The notes: a model not told the origin generated them from the letters alone. Positions 1 to 5,419 are shown, counted from the first letter of the stretch. The stretch: DNA of 5,673 nt from Chloroflexota bacterium (GCA_016210375.1 JACQUH010000298.1:1-5673), one strand, 5' to 3'. Numbers and translations are program-made.

Positions 1-51
1 CCCATGGGCGCTCGGAAAACCGAAAGACCCTGGAGGTAGGGCCACGTCAAA

Positions 52-80
52 TTGACAGCCGCGCATTACGAATATACAAT
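52..80 (+). promoter_or_regulatory. sigma70-type promoter for the ktrBA leader
   Basis: A perfect -35 box TTGACA lies at 52-57 and a 5-of-6 -10 box TACAAT at 75-80, separated by exactly 17 bp, the optimal spacing for housekeeping sigma factors. Transcription would begin near 86-88, about 290 nt before the ktrB start codon. The direction and position fit expression of ktrB and ktrA. Consensus match and spacing are seen directly; use in vivo is inferred. Confidence 0.65.
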
Positions 81-101
81 GCACCGAGGGAAGGACCTTG
101 C

Positions 102-242
102 ATGTTTGCCCTAGCCAGAGGTGGCCTTTTCGTCCATTGCACCCGAGGGGAGGGGGCTCCTGGTCTGTTATCGGCGGCAGCAGGAAGGGCAACAGGGTGT
201 CACGAGGCGAGGGGCTCGCTGTCTGGCGGTGAGTGCATTTGA
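102..242 (+). CDS. possible upstream small ORF in the ktrB leader
   Basis: A 46-codon ATG-to-TGA frame lies inside the leader, about 15 nt after the predicted transcription start. A purine-rich Shine-Dalgarno-like GGGAAGGA (88-95) ends 6 nt before its ATG, a better-placed ribosome site than that of ktrB itself. The predicted peptide begins MFALARGGLFVHC, is rich in Gly, Ala and Arg, has four cysteines, and resembles no family I recognise. It shows no clear signal peptide or membrane segment. In GC-rich DNA a frame of this length can arise by chance, so it may be noise; if translated it could act as a leader peptide for ktrB. Confidence 0.2.
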   Translation: MFALARGGLFVHCTRGEGAPGLLSAAAGRATGCHEARGSLSGGECI

Positions 243-311
243 CGGGCGAAGGGGTGTAACCTGTTAAGCGGACCGCAGGCTGGTTGGAACCGTTGGTTTA
301 TCTATATCCTC

Positions 312-368
312 CCGCCTTTCTAGCTGAAGCAACCGTTGGAGAGGCCAGGGAGGCGGAAGGGAAGGCGG
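312..368 (+). promoter_or_regulatory. possible hairpin masking the ktrB ribosome site
   Basis: CCGCCTTTC at 312-320 can pair with GGAAGGCGG at 360-368 (eight Watson-Crick pairs and one G-U). The 3' arm is the purine-rich stretch 10-19 nt before the ktrB ATG, the only Shine-Dalgarno-like sequence there. That stretch is also duplicated: AGGCGGAAG occurs at 351-359 and 363-371, a 12-nt period, so the upstream copy could compete for the same partner. A switch on translation initiation is inference; only the complementarity and the repeat are visible. Confidence 0.3.
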
Positions 369-378
369 AAGCCACCCC

Positions 379-1806
379 ATGATACAGAGCTGGAAGCGGC
401 GGCCGGGTGACCGGGTCATCCGCCACCCGCGCCAGGAAGCGTTGCAGCCCGTTTACATCCCGGCCCCGCCCAGGCGCCGTCCTGCGCGGAAGTTTGAGTC
501 GCCCCTGGTCCTGGTGTACGGTTTTGGCGGGCTTATCGCCGTCGGCACTACTCTCCTCTGGCTGCCCTTCTTCAACACCACCGGCGACTTTGCCCCTTTC
601 ATGACGGCCCTCTTCACGGCTACCTCGGCGGTCTGCGTGACGGGGCTGTACGTGGTGAACACCGGGACGTACTGGAACGACGCGGGCCAGGCTGTGATTA
701 TGGTGCTTATCCTGATCGGCGGCCTGGGATTCATGAGCACGGCAACCTTCTTGCTGCTGGCCGTGGCCCAGCGCATCTCCTTGCCCGACCAGTTCCTCAT
801 ACGGAGGTTCCTGGACGTGAACGAGCTGGGGGGGTTCCTGGCTGTTGCTATCCAGGTGGTGGCGATAGCTTTTGTCATCATGAGCATCGGCTTCGTCGTG
901 ATTTTCTGGCAACTGGCACCGGTCTTTGGCACGGGTGAAGGAGCCCGGCAGGCGCTGTTCACTTCCATTTCAGCCTATAACAACGCAGGGTTTGACATCC
1001 TGCCCGGTTCCATAAGTTTGGCTACCTTCAGCGGCAAGCCCTGGCTATTGGGGGGTATCGCTGGCTTGGTGATGCTGGGCAGCACAGGATACGCCTTCAT
1101 GGTTGACGCCTGGCGCGCCAAACGGTTCAATCGCTTCGCCCTGGATACAAAGCTTATCCTGGTCACCACCATTCCGCTATGGATCGTGGGCGCACTCTTT
1201 TTTCTGGTGTTTGAGTACGCCAACGGGGATACACTTGGCTTTCAGTCAGTGGCAGACAAGGGCATGAACGCCTTCTTCCACTCTGTGATGGCCCGTACCG
1301 CTGGGTTCAGCAGCGTGAATCTGGGGGCAGCACAGCTTCAGACTATTGTCCTGCTTATTGGCCTCATGTTCATCGGTGGCGCCTCCGGCTCCACGGCGGG
1401 AGGCATCAAGGTAAACACCGTGGCGGTGATCCTGGCCACAGTGTGCGCCTCCATCCGCAACCGGAACAACGTGGAGGCCTTCCGGAAGGAGATCCCAACC
1501 GTCCAGGTGCACAGGGCGCTGACGGTAGCCTTTCTGGGGGTAATTTTCATTGCTGGTGTGTCCTTCCTGCTGGTCATGACCGAAGGGTTCCCCTTTGAAC
1601 ACATCCTGTTCCAGGTGGTCTCAGCCTTCGGCACTGTGGGCCTGTCCACGGGCATCACCGCGGACCTGTCTACCATCGGCAAGACGTTGATCATTCTCAC
1701 GATGTTTGTAGGGCGGCTGGGTCCTCTGACCATCGCTTTGGCCCTGGGCCAGGGGCAGCGGCGCGCTGTGTACCGCTATTCCCAAGAAAGAGTTAAAATA
1801 GGATAG
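379..1806 (+). CDS. ktrB: KtrB/TrkH-family K+ uptake membrane subunit
   Basis: This is the ion-translocating subunit of a Ktr-type potassium (probably Na+-assisted) uptake system in the inner membrane. The 475-aa protein has the four membrane-pore-membrane repeats of the SKT superfamily. The four pore loops are visible: CVTGL (86-90), NNAGF (201-205), RTAGF (306-310) and TVGLST (419-424), each with the filter glycine. The glycine-rich gating loop GGASGSTAGGIKV sits at 333-345 and the conserved GRLGPLT at 445-451. Length is slightly above the usual ~450 aa because of a strongly basic, proline-rich N-terminal tail of about 40 residues. The ATG at 379 is the only good start before the first membrane helix. 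The stop codon is 9 nt before ktrA, and the pairing with a true KtrA-like partner favours KtrB over TrkH. Confidence 0.93.
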   Translation: MIQSWKRRPGDRVIRHPRQEALQPVYIPAPPRRRPARKFESPLVLVYGFGGLIAVGTTLLWLPFFNTTGDFAPFMTALFTATSAVCVTGLYVVNTGTYWNDAGQAVIMVLILIGGLGFMSTATFLLLAVAQRISLPDQFLIRRFLDVNELGGFLAVAIQVVAIAFVIMSIGFVVIFWQLAPVFGTGEGARQALFTSISAYNNAGFDILPGSISLATFSGKPWLLGGIAGLVMLGSTGYAFMVDAWRAKRFNRFALDTKLILVTTIPLWIVGALFFLVFEYANGDTLGFQSVADKGMNAFFHSVMARTAGFSSVNLGAAQLQTIVLLIGLMFIGGASGSTAGGIKVNTVAVILATVCASIRNRNNVEAFRKEIPTVQVHRALTVAFLGVIFIAGVSFLLVMTEGFPFEHILFQVVSAFGTVGLSTGITADLSTIGKTLIILTMFVGRLGPLTIALALGQGQRRAVYRYSQERVKIG

Positions 1807-1815
1807 AGGCGCACC

Positions 1816-2535
1816 ATGGCAAAGCAAGCAGTCGTCATCGGTCTCGGCAGGTTTGGCATTGGCCTGGCCCAGGAGCTGTACCACCTGGGCTTTGACGTGC
1901 TGGGCATTGACAAGAATGAGCAGGTGGTGCGGGACCTTGAAGGCCAGCTCACCACCGCGGTCCAGGGCGATGCCACCAGCGAGTCGGTGCTGCGGGAGCT
2001 GAGCATTCAGGACTACGACATGGCCATTGTCGCCATTGGGGCGGACATCCAGGCCAGCATCATGAGCACCCTGCTGCTGAAGAACCTGGGCATCGCTCAA
2101 GTGGTTGCCCGCTCCAACAACCCCCTGCACGCCCGCACACTGGAACGCATTGGCGCAGACAAAGTGATCAACCCGGAGCAAGACGCCGGCGTCCGGTTGG
2201 CCCACGCCCTGTTCAATCCGGACGTCCAGGACTACCTGTCCATCACCTCCAACTATGGCATCAGCCGCTTCCACCCTGCGGAGCGTCTGATTGGCCTCAC
2301 GCTGGAAGAGGCCGGCCTCAGCGGCACCCGCGACCGGTACGGCATCACCGTCTTGGCCATTCGCCGCGGCCGGGAGCCGATTCTCTTGCCCGCCAAAGAC
2401 GAGATCATCGCCAAAGGGGATATCCTTTTTGTGGCCGGGCGCGACGACATGTTGGACAAGGTGCGAAAAGGCGAACCTCCCCCAGCCCGCAACGGAGCCG
2501 TCACCAGGGAAGGGGCCGCAACGCGGACAGGGTAG
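1816..2535 (+). CDS. ktrA: KtrA-type RCK gating subunit
   Basis: This is the cytoplasmic subunit that forms an octameric ring under KtrB and opens or closes it according to bound ATP/ADP and, through the C domain, c-di-AMP in known homologues. The 239-aa protein has RCK_N at about 4-125 and RCK_C at about 140-220. The Rossmann motif GLGRFG is at 9-14 with acidic D32 at the end of strand 2. AIGADIQAS (73-81) closely matches the AIGANIQAS of Bacillus KtrA, and with a constant offset of 4 residues R12 and E121 correspond to the Bacillus ATP-contacting R16 and cation-site E125. AGAGG (1804-1809 region) overlapping the ktrB stop serves as ribosome site, so the two genes are co-translated. The last ~20 residues form a Pro/Gly/Arg/Thr-rich tail not seen in Bacillus KtrA. 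Confidence 0.92.
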   Translation: MAKQAVVIGLGRFGIGLAQELYHLGFDVLGIDKNEQVVRDLEGQLTTAVQGDATSESVLRELSIQDYDMAIVAIGADIQASIMSTLLLKNLGIAQVVARSNNPLHARTLERIGADKVINPEQDAGVRLAHALFNPDVQDYLSITSNYGISRFHPAERLIGLTLEEAGLSGTRDRYGITVLAIRRGREPILLPAKDEIIAKGDILFVAGRDDMLDKVRKGEPPPARNGAVTREGAATRTG

Positions 2536-2562
2536 CTCCCTGGTCTTGCCCGTCTCTAACGC

Positions 2563-2609
2563 AACGCCCTTGTGGCAGCCCGTGGATCAGTGGCCGCCAC
2601 AAGGGCGTT
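2563..2609 (+). terminator. 14-bp perfect stem after ktrA, possible terminator
   Basis: AACGCCCTTGTGGC (2563-2576) is exactly complementary to 2596-2609. After an A-C mismatch the stem can continue for three pairs (2578-2580 with 2592-2594). It starts 28 nt after the ktrA stop and is followed by TTCCTGTATT-like sequence (2608-2617), only partly T-rich. It could end or stabilise the ktrBA transcript, or be a repetitive intergenic palindrome. Confidence 0.45.
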
Positions 2610-2719
2610 CCTGTATTGAGGTTCCACAGTTTGCCTGGGCGTGGTTTCTGGCGCCCCTGCCATACGGAGCCAGCATCCCCGCGGTTTGGCTGCCTTCCGA
2701 GGCGTCCCCCCATGGTCTC

Positions 2720-2736
2720 CTCGTCCCTTGGGCGAG
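2720..2736. repeat. short 7-bp palindrome with CTT loop
   Basis: 2720-2726 pairs with 2730-2736 (six Watson-Crick pairs, one G-T) around a CTT loop. It has the same compact stem-plus-CTT-loop design as the larger palindrome 15 nt downstream, which suggests related structured intergenic DNA. It is short enough to be chance. Confidence 0.3.
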
Positions 2737-2751
2737 AGGCAAGTACCGTGA

Positions 2752-2794
2752 TGTAAGAAACTGGGCACGGCCTTGCCGTGCCCAGTTTCTTACA
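2752..2794 (+). terminator. perfect 20-bp hairpin, intrinsic-terminator-like
   Basis: 2752-2771 and 2775-2794 are perfect reverse complements around a 3-nt CTT loop. The GC-rich core CTGGGCACGGC is preceded by GTAAGAAA and followed by TTTCTTAC, giving A-tract, GC stem and U-tract, the layout of a bidirectional intrinsic terminator. It would insulate the downstream operon from ktrBA read-through. A perfect stem this long is also typical of dispersed intergenic repeats, so it may be a mobile or multicopy palindrome acting as terminator. Confidence 0.6.
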
Positions 2795-2804
2795 CTTCCT
2801 GATT

Positions 2805-2831
2805 TTCCCCTTCCCTATGAGGGAAGGGGAA
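2805..2831. repeat. 12-bp pyrimidine/purine palindrome
   Basis: TTCCCCTTCCCT (2805-2816) is perfectly complementary to 2820-2831 around an ATG triloop; one arm is all pyrimidine and the other all purine. The purine arm runs on into AATCAAGGGGGTTAGG, and its GGGGGTTAG (2836-2844) recurs inverted at 5628-5636. This looks like a dispersed intergenic repeat family, but copies outside this window cannot be checked here. Confidence 0.5.
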
Positions 2832-2947
2832 TCAAGGGGGTTAGGTTGGACCTCGCCCTCGACTTGACCCGCTCCGTCATGGGGCAGGGGAACTGAGATC
2901 TGGCTACTCGCTGCTGCCCGGCCAATGGAACCGGCGCTGTTCTCTCA
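2832..2947. other. gene-free spacer before the second operon
   Basis: With the palindromes upstream, this completes a 412-bp stretch (2536-2947) without a convincing gene. The reading frames that cross it have no family resemblance and run through the hairpins. Apart from the GGGGGTTAG repeat at 2836-2844 I see nothing recognisable until the promoter that begins at 2948. Confidence 0.5.
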
Positions 2948-2977
2948 TTGAACCCCGTTGTTGCCAGGCGGTATAAT
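2948..2977 (+). promoter_or_regulatory. sigma70-type promoter of the usp-trkA-trkA-pheA operon
   Basis: A perfect -10 box TATAAT lies at 2972-2977 with a -35-like TTGAAC at 2948-2953, spacer 18 bp. Transcription should start near 2984-2987, only 6-9 nt before the ATG at 2993. This argues that the operon has its own promoter, that the UspA-like message is nearly leaderless, and that the in-frame TTG at 2948 is part of the -35 box rather than a start codon. Confidence 0.65.
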
Positions 2978-2992
2978 CACACGGTTACATCC

Positions 2993-3502
2993 ATGTTCCT
3001 TCTCACTTCGTTCTCCACAGCCGACCCTGCGCCCTGGAAGAGGGTCCTTGTCCCCGTCCGTGGCGACCCCACCGACGCCAAAGCCTTGCGCCTGGCGTGT
3101 GAGGTAACCAGGGACCCCAAGGGGAAGGTGTTCGTCGTATACGTCATTGAGGTACCCCACCATCTGCCTCTGGACTCGGACATCGCCTCGGAGAGCACCC
3201 GGGCCGAGGAGGTGCTGCACCAGTTGGAGGCCCTGGGCAAGGAGTACAAAGGCACCGTTGAGGCCGTGGTGCTGCAAGCCCGCGACGCTGGCCCGGCCGT
3301 TGTGCAGGAGGCAGTGGAGCGCCAGGTGGACATTATTCTCATGGCGGTGCCCTACCAGATGCAGCACGGCCTCTTTACCCTGGGCAGTGCTGCCCCCCAC
3401 ATCTTGAGGTACGCCCCCTGCCCTGTGCTGCTATGGAGGCAGGAAATGTCACCCCAGGGCTACGGTGGGGAGGCTCAAGAGCGGCGGGACAAAGAGCGAT
3501 GA
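2993..3502 (+). CDS. UspA-like universal stress protein with degenerate ATP site
   Basis: This 169-aa cytoplasmic protein has the universal-stress alpha/beta fold: strand 1 WKRVLVPV (15-22), a central strand VFVVYVIEV (46-54), VEAVVLQ (89-95), VDIILMAVP (112-120), and the terminal APCPVLL (141-147). Such proteins bind ATP or cyclic nucleotides and often modulate transporters or stress responses. The usual Asp after strand 1 is replaced (VPVRGDP) and the G-x2-G-x9-G(S/T) loop is reduced to its last part, GS at 131-132, so ATP binding is doubtful. A ~20-residue charged tail follows. The ATG at 2993 was chosen because it is the only start between the promoter and strand 1. Its TGA overlaps the next ATG (ATGA at 3499-3502), implying translational coupling to the TrkA protein. 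The exact ligand and partner are unknown. Confidence 0.8.
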   Translation: MFLLTSFSTADPAPWKRVLVPVRGDPTDAKALRLACEVTRDPKGKVFVVYVIEVPHHLPLDSDIASESTRAEEVLHQLEALGKEYKGTVEAVVLQARDAGPAVVQEAVERQVDIILMAVPYQMQHGLFTLGSAAPHILRYAPCPVLLWRQEMSPQGYGGEAQERRDKER

Positions 3503-3897
3503 AGATACTGGTTATGGGCTGCGGCCGCATTGGCGCCATCATTACCCGGGAGCTGGTGCAAGAGGGACACACGGTCACCGTACTGGACACCAGCGAAGAG
3601 AACCTGCGCCGCATCCCTCCCACGCTGGGCGCCCGCACCATCCTGGGCGACGGCATCCTGGACGACGACCTGCGGCGGGCGGGCATAGAAGGAGTGGATG
3701 CCTTTGTGGCGGTGGAGCAGGGGGACGCCCGCAACGCCTTCGCCGCCCAGAAGGCGCGGCATACCTTCAAAGTGCCCAAGGTAGTGTGCTTGATCTACGA
3801 TCCCATTCGCCAGCAGATGTTCCAGGACCTTGGGCTTCAGGCCGTAAGCCCGTCCAGGATGATCTCGGGTCTGGTGCTTGAGGCCTTGGAGAAGTAA
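3499..3897 (+). CDS. TrkA-type RCK_N-only NAD(H)-binding protein
   Basis: A 132-aa cytoplasmic potassium-transport regulator consisting of a single RCK_N Rossmann domain. GCGRIG is at 7-12, D30 closes strand 2 as the expected ribose-binding acidic residue, and GDG is at 50-52. The chain ends in the helix that normally leads to RCK_C, so the ligand-sensing C domain is absent; no frameshift explains this, because the stop is followed after 2 nt by another TrkA gene. The start at 3499 places MKILVMGCGRIG at the N terminus as in the family; the in-frame ATG at 3433 would add 22 unrelated residues and overlap the usp gene deeply. It probably forms a mixed ring with its neighbour. Tandem TrkA genes are known elsewhere, for example ceoB-ceoC in mycobacteria. 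Confidence 0.85.
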   Translation: MKILVMGCGRIGAIITRELVQEGHTVTVLDTSEENLRRIPPTLGARTILGDGILDDDLRRAGIEGVDAFVAVEQGDARNAFAAQKARHTFKVPKVVCLIYDPIRQQMFQDLGLQAVSPSRMISGLVLEALEK

Positions 3898-3899
3898 CG

Positions 3900-4568
3900 A
3901 TGTACATCATCATCGTGGGGTGCGGCAAAGTAGGCTACCACCTGCTGAAGGCCCTCATCGCCGCGGAGCACGAGGTCCTCGCCATTGAGCAAAACCCCCA
4001 GAGGCACGCCGCAGTGGTGGAGGAGCTGGGCAGCGTTGCCCTCAGCGGTGACGGCGCCGAGGCTGCGGTGCTGGCGGAGGCCGGCGCCAACCGGGCGGAT
4101 GTCGTCATTGCCGTGACGGGACATGACGAGGATAACCTGGTGGCATGCCAGGTGGCCAAGCAGCGGTTCAACGTGAAGAAGACCATCGCCCTGACCAACG
4201 ACCCGACCAACGAGAAGCTCTTCCGCACCCTGGGAGTAGACGTGGTGGTCAGCCACACCAACATCATCCTTGCCCATGTGGAGGGGGAGTTGACAGAGCA
4301 GCCCCTCATCCATCTGATGCCTGTCCCGCGCTCCAACCTGCGCCTGGTGGGAATTCACATTCCGCCCGATGCAGAGGTAGTGGGCAAACCCCTGCACGAG
4401 CTCCTGCTGCCGGAGAACACCCTCATCTCCCTGGTGGTGAACCGCCGGGGCCAGGCGCGCCTCCCCGTTCCCGGGCAGCTTATTGAACCAAATGACGAGG
4501 TGATTGCCGCAACACCCCCCGAGGCTGACGAGGAGCTGGTAGAGATCTTTACCAGGGTGGGCCGCTGA
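3900..4568 (+). CDS. trkA: TrkA potassium uptake regulator, RCK_N plus RCK_C
   Basis: A 222-aa cytoplasmic regulator that binds NAD(H) and gates a TrkH-like K+ channel or a related transporter. RCK_N spans about 1-125 with GCGKVG at 7-12, acidic E30 after strand 2, GDG at 50-52 and the TrkA-typical AVTGHDEDNLVACQVAK (71-87). RCK_C spans about 140-219 (IPPDAEVVGKPL, then NDEVIAATPP). Residues AVTxxDExNxVACQVA mark it as TrkA-like rather than KtrA-like, unlike the gene at 1816. It starts 2 nt after the preceding TrkA stop, and its own TGA overlaps the pheA ATG by one base. No TrkH gene accompanies it here, so its target is either the KtrB upstream or a transporter elsewhere. Confidence 0.9.
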   Translation: MYIIIVGCGKVGYHLLKALIAAEHEVLAIEQNPQRHAAVVEELGSVALSGDGAEAAVLAEAGANRADVVIAVTGHDEDNLVACQVAKQRFNVKKTIALTNDPTNEKLFRTLGVDVVVSHTNIILAHVEGELTEQPLIHLMPVPRSNLRLVGIHIPPDAEVVGKPLHELLLPENTLISLVVNRRGQARLPVPGQLIEPNDEVIAATPPEADEELVEIFTRVGR

Positions 4569-5419
4569 TGCTCCAGCGCATCGCCTACTTCGGCCCTGCG
4601 GGCACCTTTACGGAGGCTGCAGCCCTGAAGTACGCCCCCCAAGGCCAGCTTCTCCCCTTCCCCTCCATCGCCGCGGCAGCGGAAGCAGTTTCGGCGGGCC
4701 AGGCCGATGAGGGGGTGGTGCCCATTGAGAACAGCCTGGAGGGCTCCGTCACCGACACGTTAGACCTGCTCATCCATGGCTCCGACCTCCAGATACGGCG
4801 CGAGCTGGTCATCCCCATAGAGCACTGCTTGCTGGTGCGCCCTGGCACGGGCCAGGAGGACATCCGAGTCATCTACTCCCATCCCCAGGCCCTCGGGCAG
4901 TGCCGTGGCTTTCTGGGCCACCGGTTCCCCCAGGCGTCCCTGGTGCCGGCAATGAGCACCGCCGCTGCGGCGGAGCGCCTCCAGCAGGAGCCGAAGGGCG
5001 CTGCCGCCATCGGCAACCTCCGTGCCGCAGAGCTGTATGGGATGCAGGTGCTGGCCAGGAGCATCCAGGACAACGCCGGCAACGCCACCCGCTTTGTGGC
5101 CCTGGGCCCCACGGACAGCCCGCCCACGGGGGACGACAAGACCTCCCTCTGCTTTAGCTTCGCCGAGGACCGCCCGGGCCTCCTGTACGCGGCCCTGGGA
5201 GAGTTCGCCCGCCGGGGGATCAACCTCCTCAAAGTAGAGTCGCGACCCACCAAGCAGAGCCTCGGACAGTACATTTTCCTGCTGGACCTGGCAGGGCACC
5301 GGACGGACGCCATGGCAGCCCAGGCTGTGGAGGCCTTGCGGCGGCAGGTGGCGATGCTTAAGATGTTCGGCTCGTACCCCAGATACCGAGAGGGGAACGG
5401 CGGGGGTTCTGCTCGCTAG
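4568..5419 (+). CDS. pheA: prephenate dehydratase
   Basis: Converts prephenate to phenylpyruvate with loss of water and CO2, the committed step to phenylalanine, in the cytoplasm. The 283-aa protein is a stand-alone enzyme of typical length: no chorismate mutase domain is fused. The PDT domain (about 3-180) has FGPAGTFTEAA (8-18), VPIENSLEGSV (51-61), SHPQALGQC (104-112) and the catalytic TRF triad at 174-176. The ACT domain (about 191-271) has GLLYAAL in place of GALYxxL and an intact ESRP (224-227), so phenylalanine feedback inhibition is expected. The ATG at 4568 overlaps the trkA TGA, implying coupled translation. Placement at the end of a K+ regulation operon is unusual, as no other aromatic pathway gene is in view. 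Confidence 0.95.
   Translation: MLQRIAYFGPAGTFTEAAALKYAPQGQLLPFPSIAAAAEAVSAGQADEGVVPIENSLEGSVTDTLDLLIHGSDLQIRRELVIPIEHCLLVRPGTGQEDIRVIYSHPQALGQCRGFLGHRFPQASLVPAMSTAAAAERLQQEPKGAAAIGNLRAAELYGMQVLARSIQDNAGNATRFVALGPTDSPPTGDDKTSLCFSFAEDRPGLLYAALGEFARRGINLLKVESRPTKQSLGQYIFLLDLAGHRTDAMAAQAVEALRRQVAMLKMFGSYPRYREGNGGGSAR

Larger units (their letters stand above)
81..378 (+). promoter_or_regulatory. long untranslated leader of ktrB, class unknown
   Basis: If the promoter at 52-80 is used, ktrB has a leader of about 290 nt, far longer than translation needs. It contains an imperfect direct repeat (80-90 and 138-150, TGCACCGAGGG and TGCACCCGAGGGG), a small hairpin (207-211 with 215-219, GGG loop), a 9-bp direct repeat AACCGTTGG (288-296 and 331-339), and a purine-rich tandem repeat beside the start codon. 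Ktr genes in several Gram-positive bacteria are controlled by the ydaO c-di-AMP riboswitch, but I cannot find its conserved GGGGTGAATC or GACAGCTAACCTCG-like blocks. I therefore call it only a candidate regulatory leader. Confidence 0.4.

Noticed and set aside
239..267. Second promoter TTGACG-17-TGTTAA closer to ktrB
   Set aside because: The -10 candidate matches only 3 of 6 consensus bases; too weak beside the promoter at 52-80.
81..378. ydaO-type c-di-AMP riboswitch in the ktrB leader
   Set aside because: Expected from family knowledge, but the conserved GGGGTGAATC and GACAGCTAACCTCG-like blocks are missing; only GGGGTGTAACCTG (251-263) is faintly similar.
2563..2831. CRISPR array in the palindrome-rich spacer
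   Set aside because: The palindromes differ from one another in sequence and spacing; there is no regular repeat-spacer pattern.
2291..2896. 201-codon open frame running from ktrA into the spacer
   Set aside because: It overlaps ktrA in another frame, crosses four palindromes, and its translation shows no family resemblance.
2948..2992. TTG start for the UspA-like gene
   Set aside because: The TTG is the first three bases of the -35 box and the extra 15 residues precede the universal-stress fold; ATG at 2993 fits the promoter better.
3433..3498. Earlier ATG for the RCK_N-only gene
   Set aside because: It would add 22 residues encoded within the usp gene before the usual TrkA N terminus MKILVMGCGRIG; the ATGA overlap at 3499 is the normal operon arrangement.
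3465..3881. 138-codon plus-strand frame inside the first TrkA gene
   Set aside because: It overlaps a well-supported RCK_N gene in another frame and reads as Gly/Arg/His-rich low-complexity sequence.
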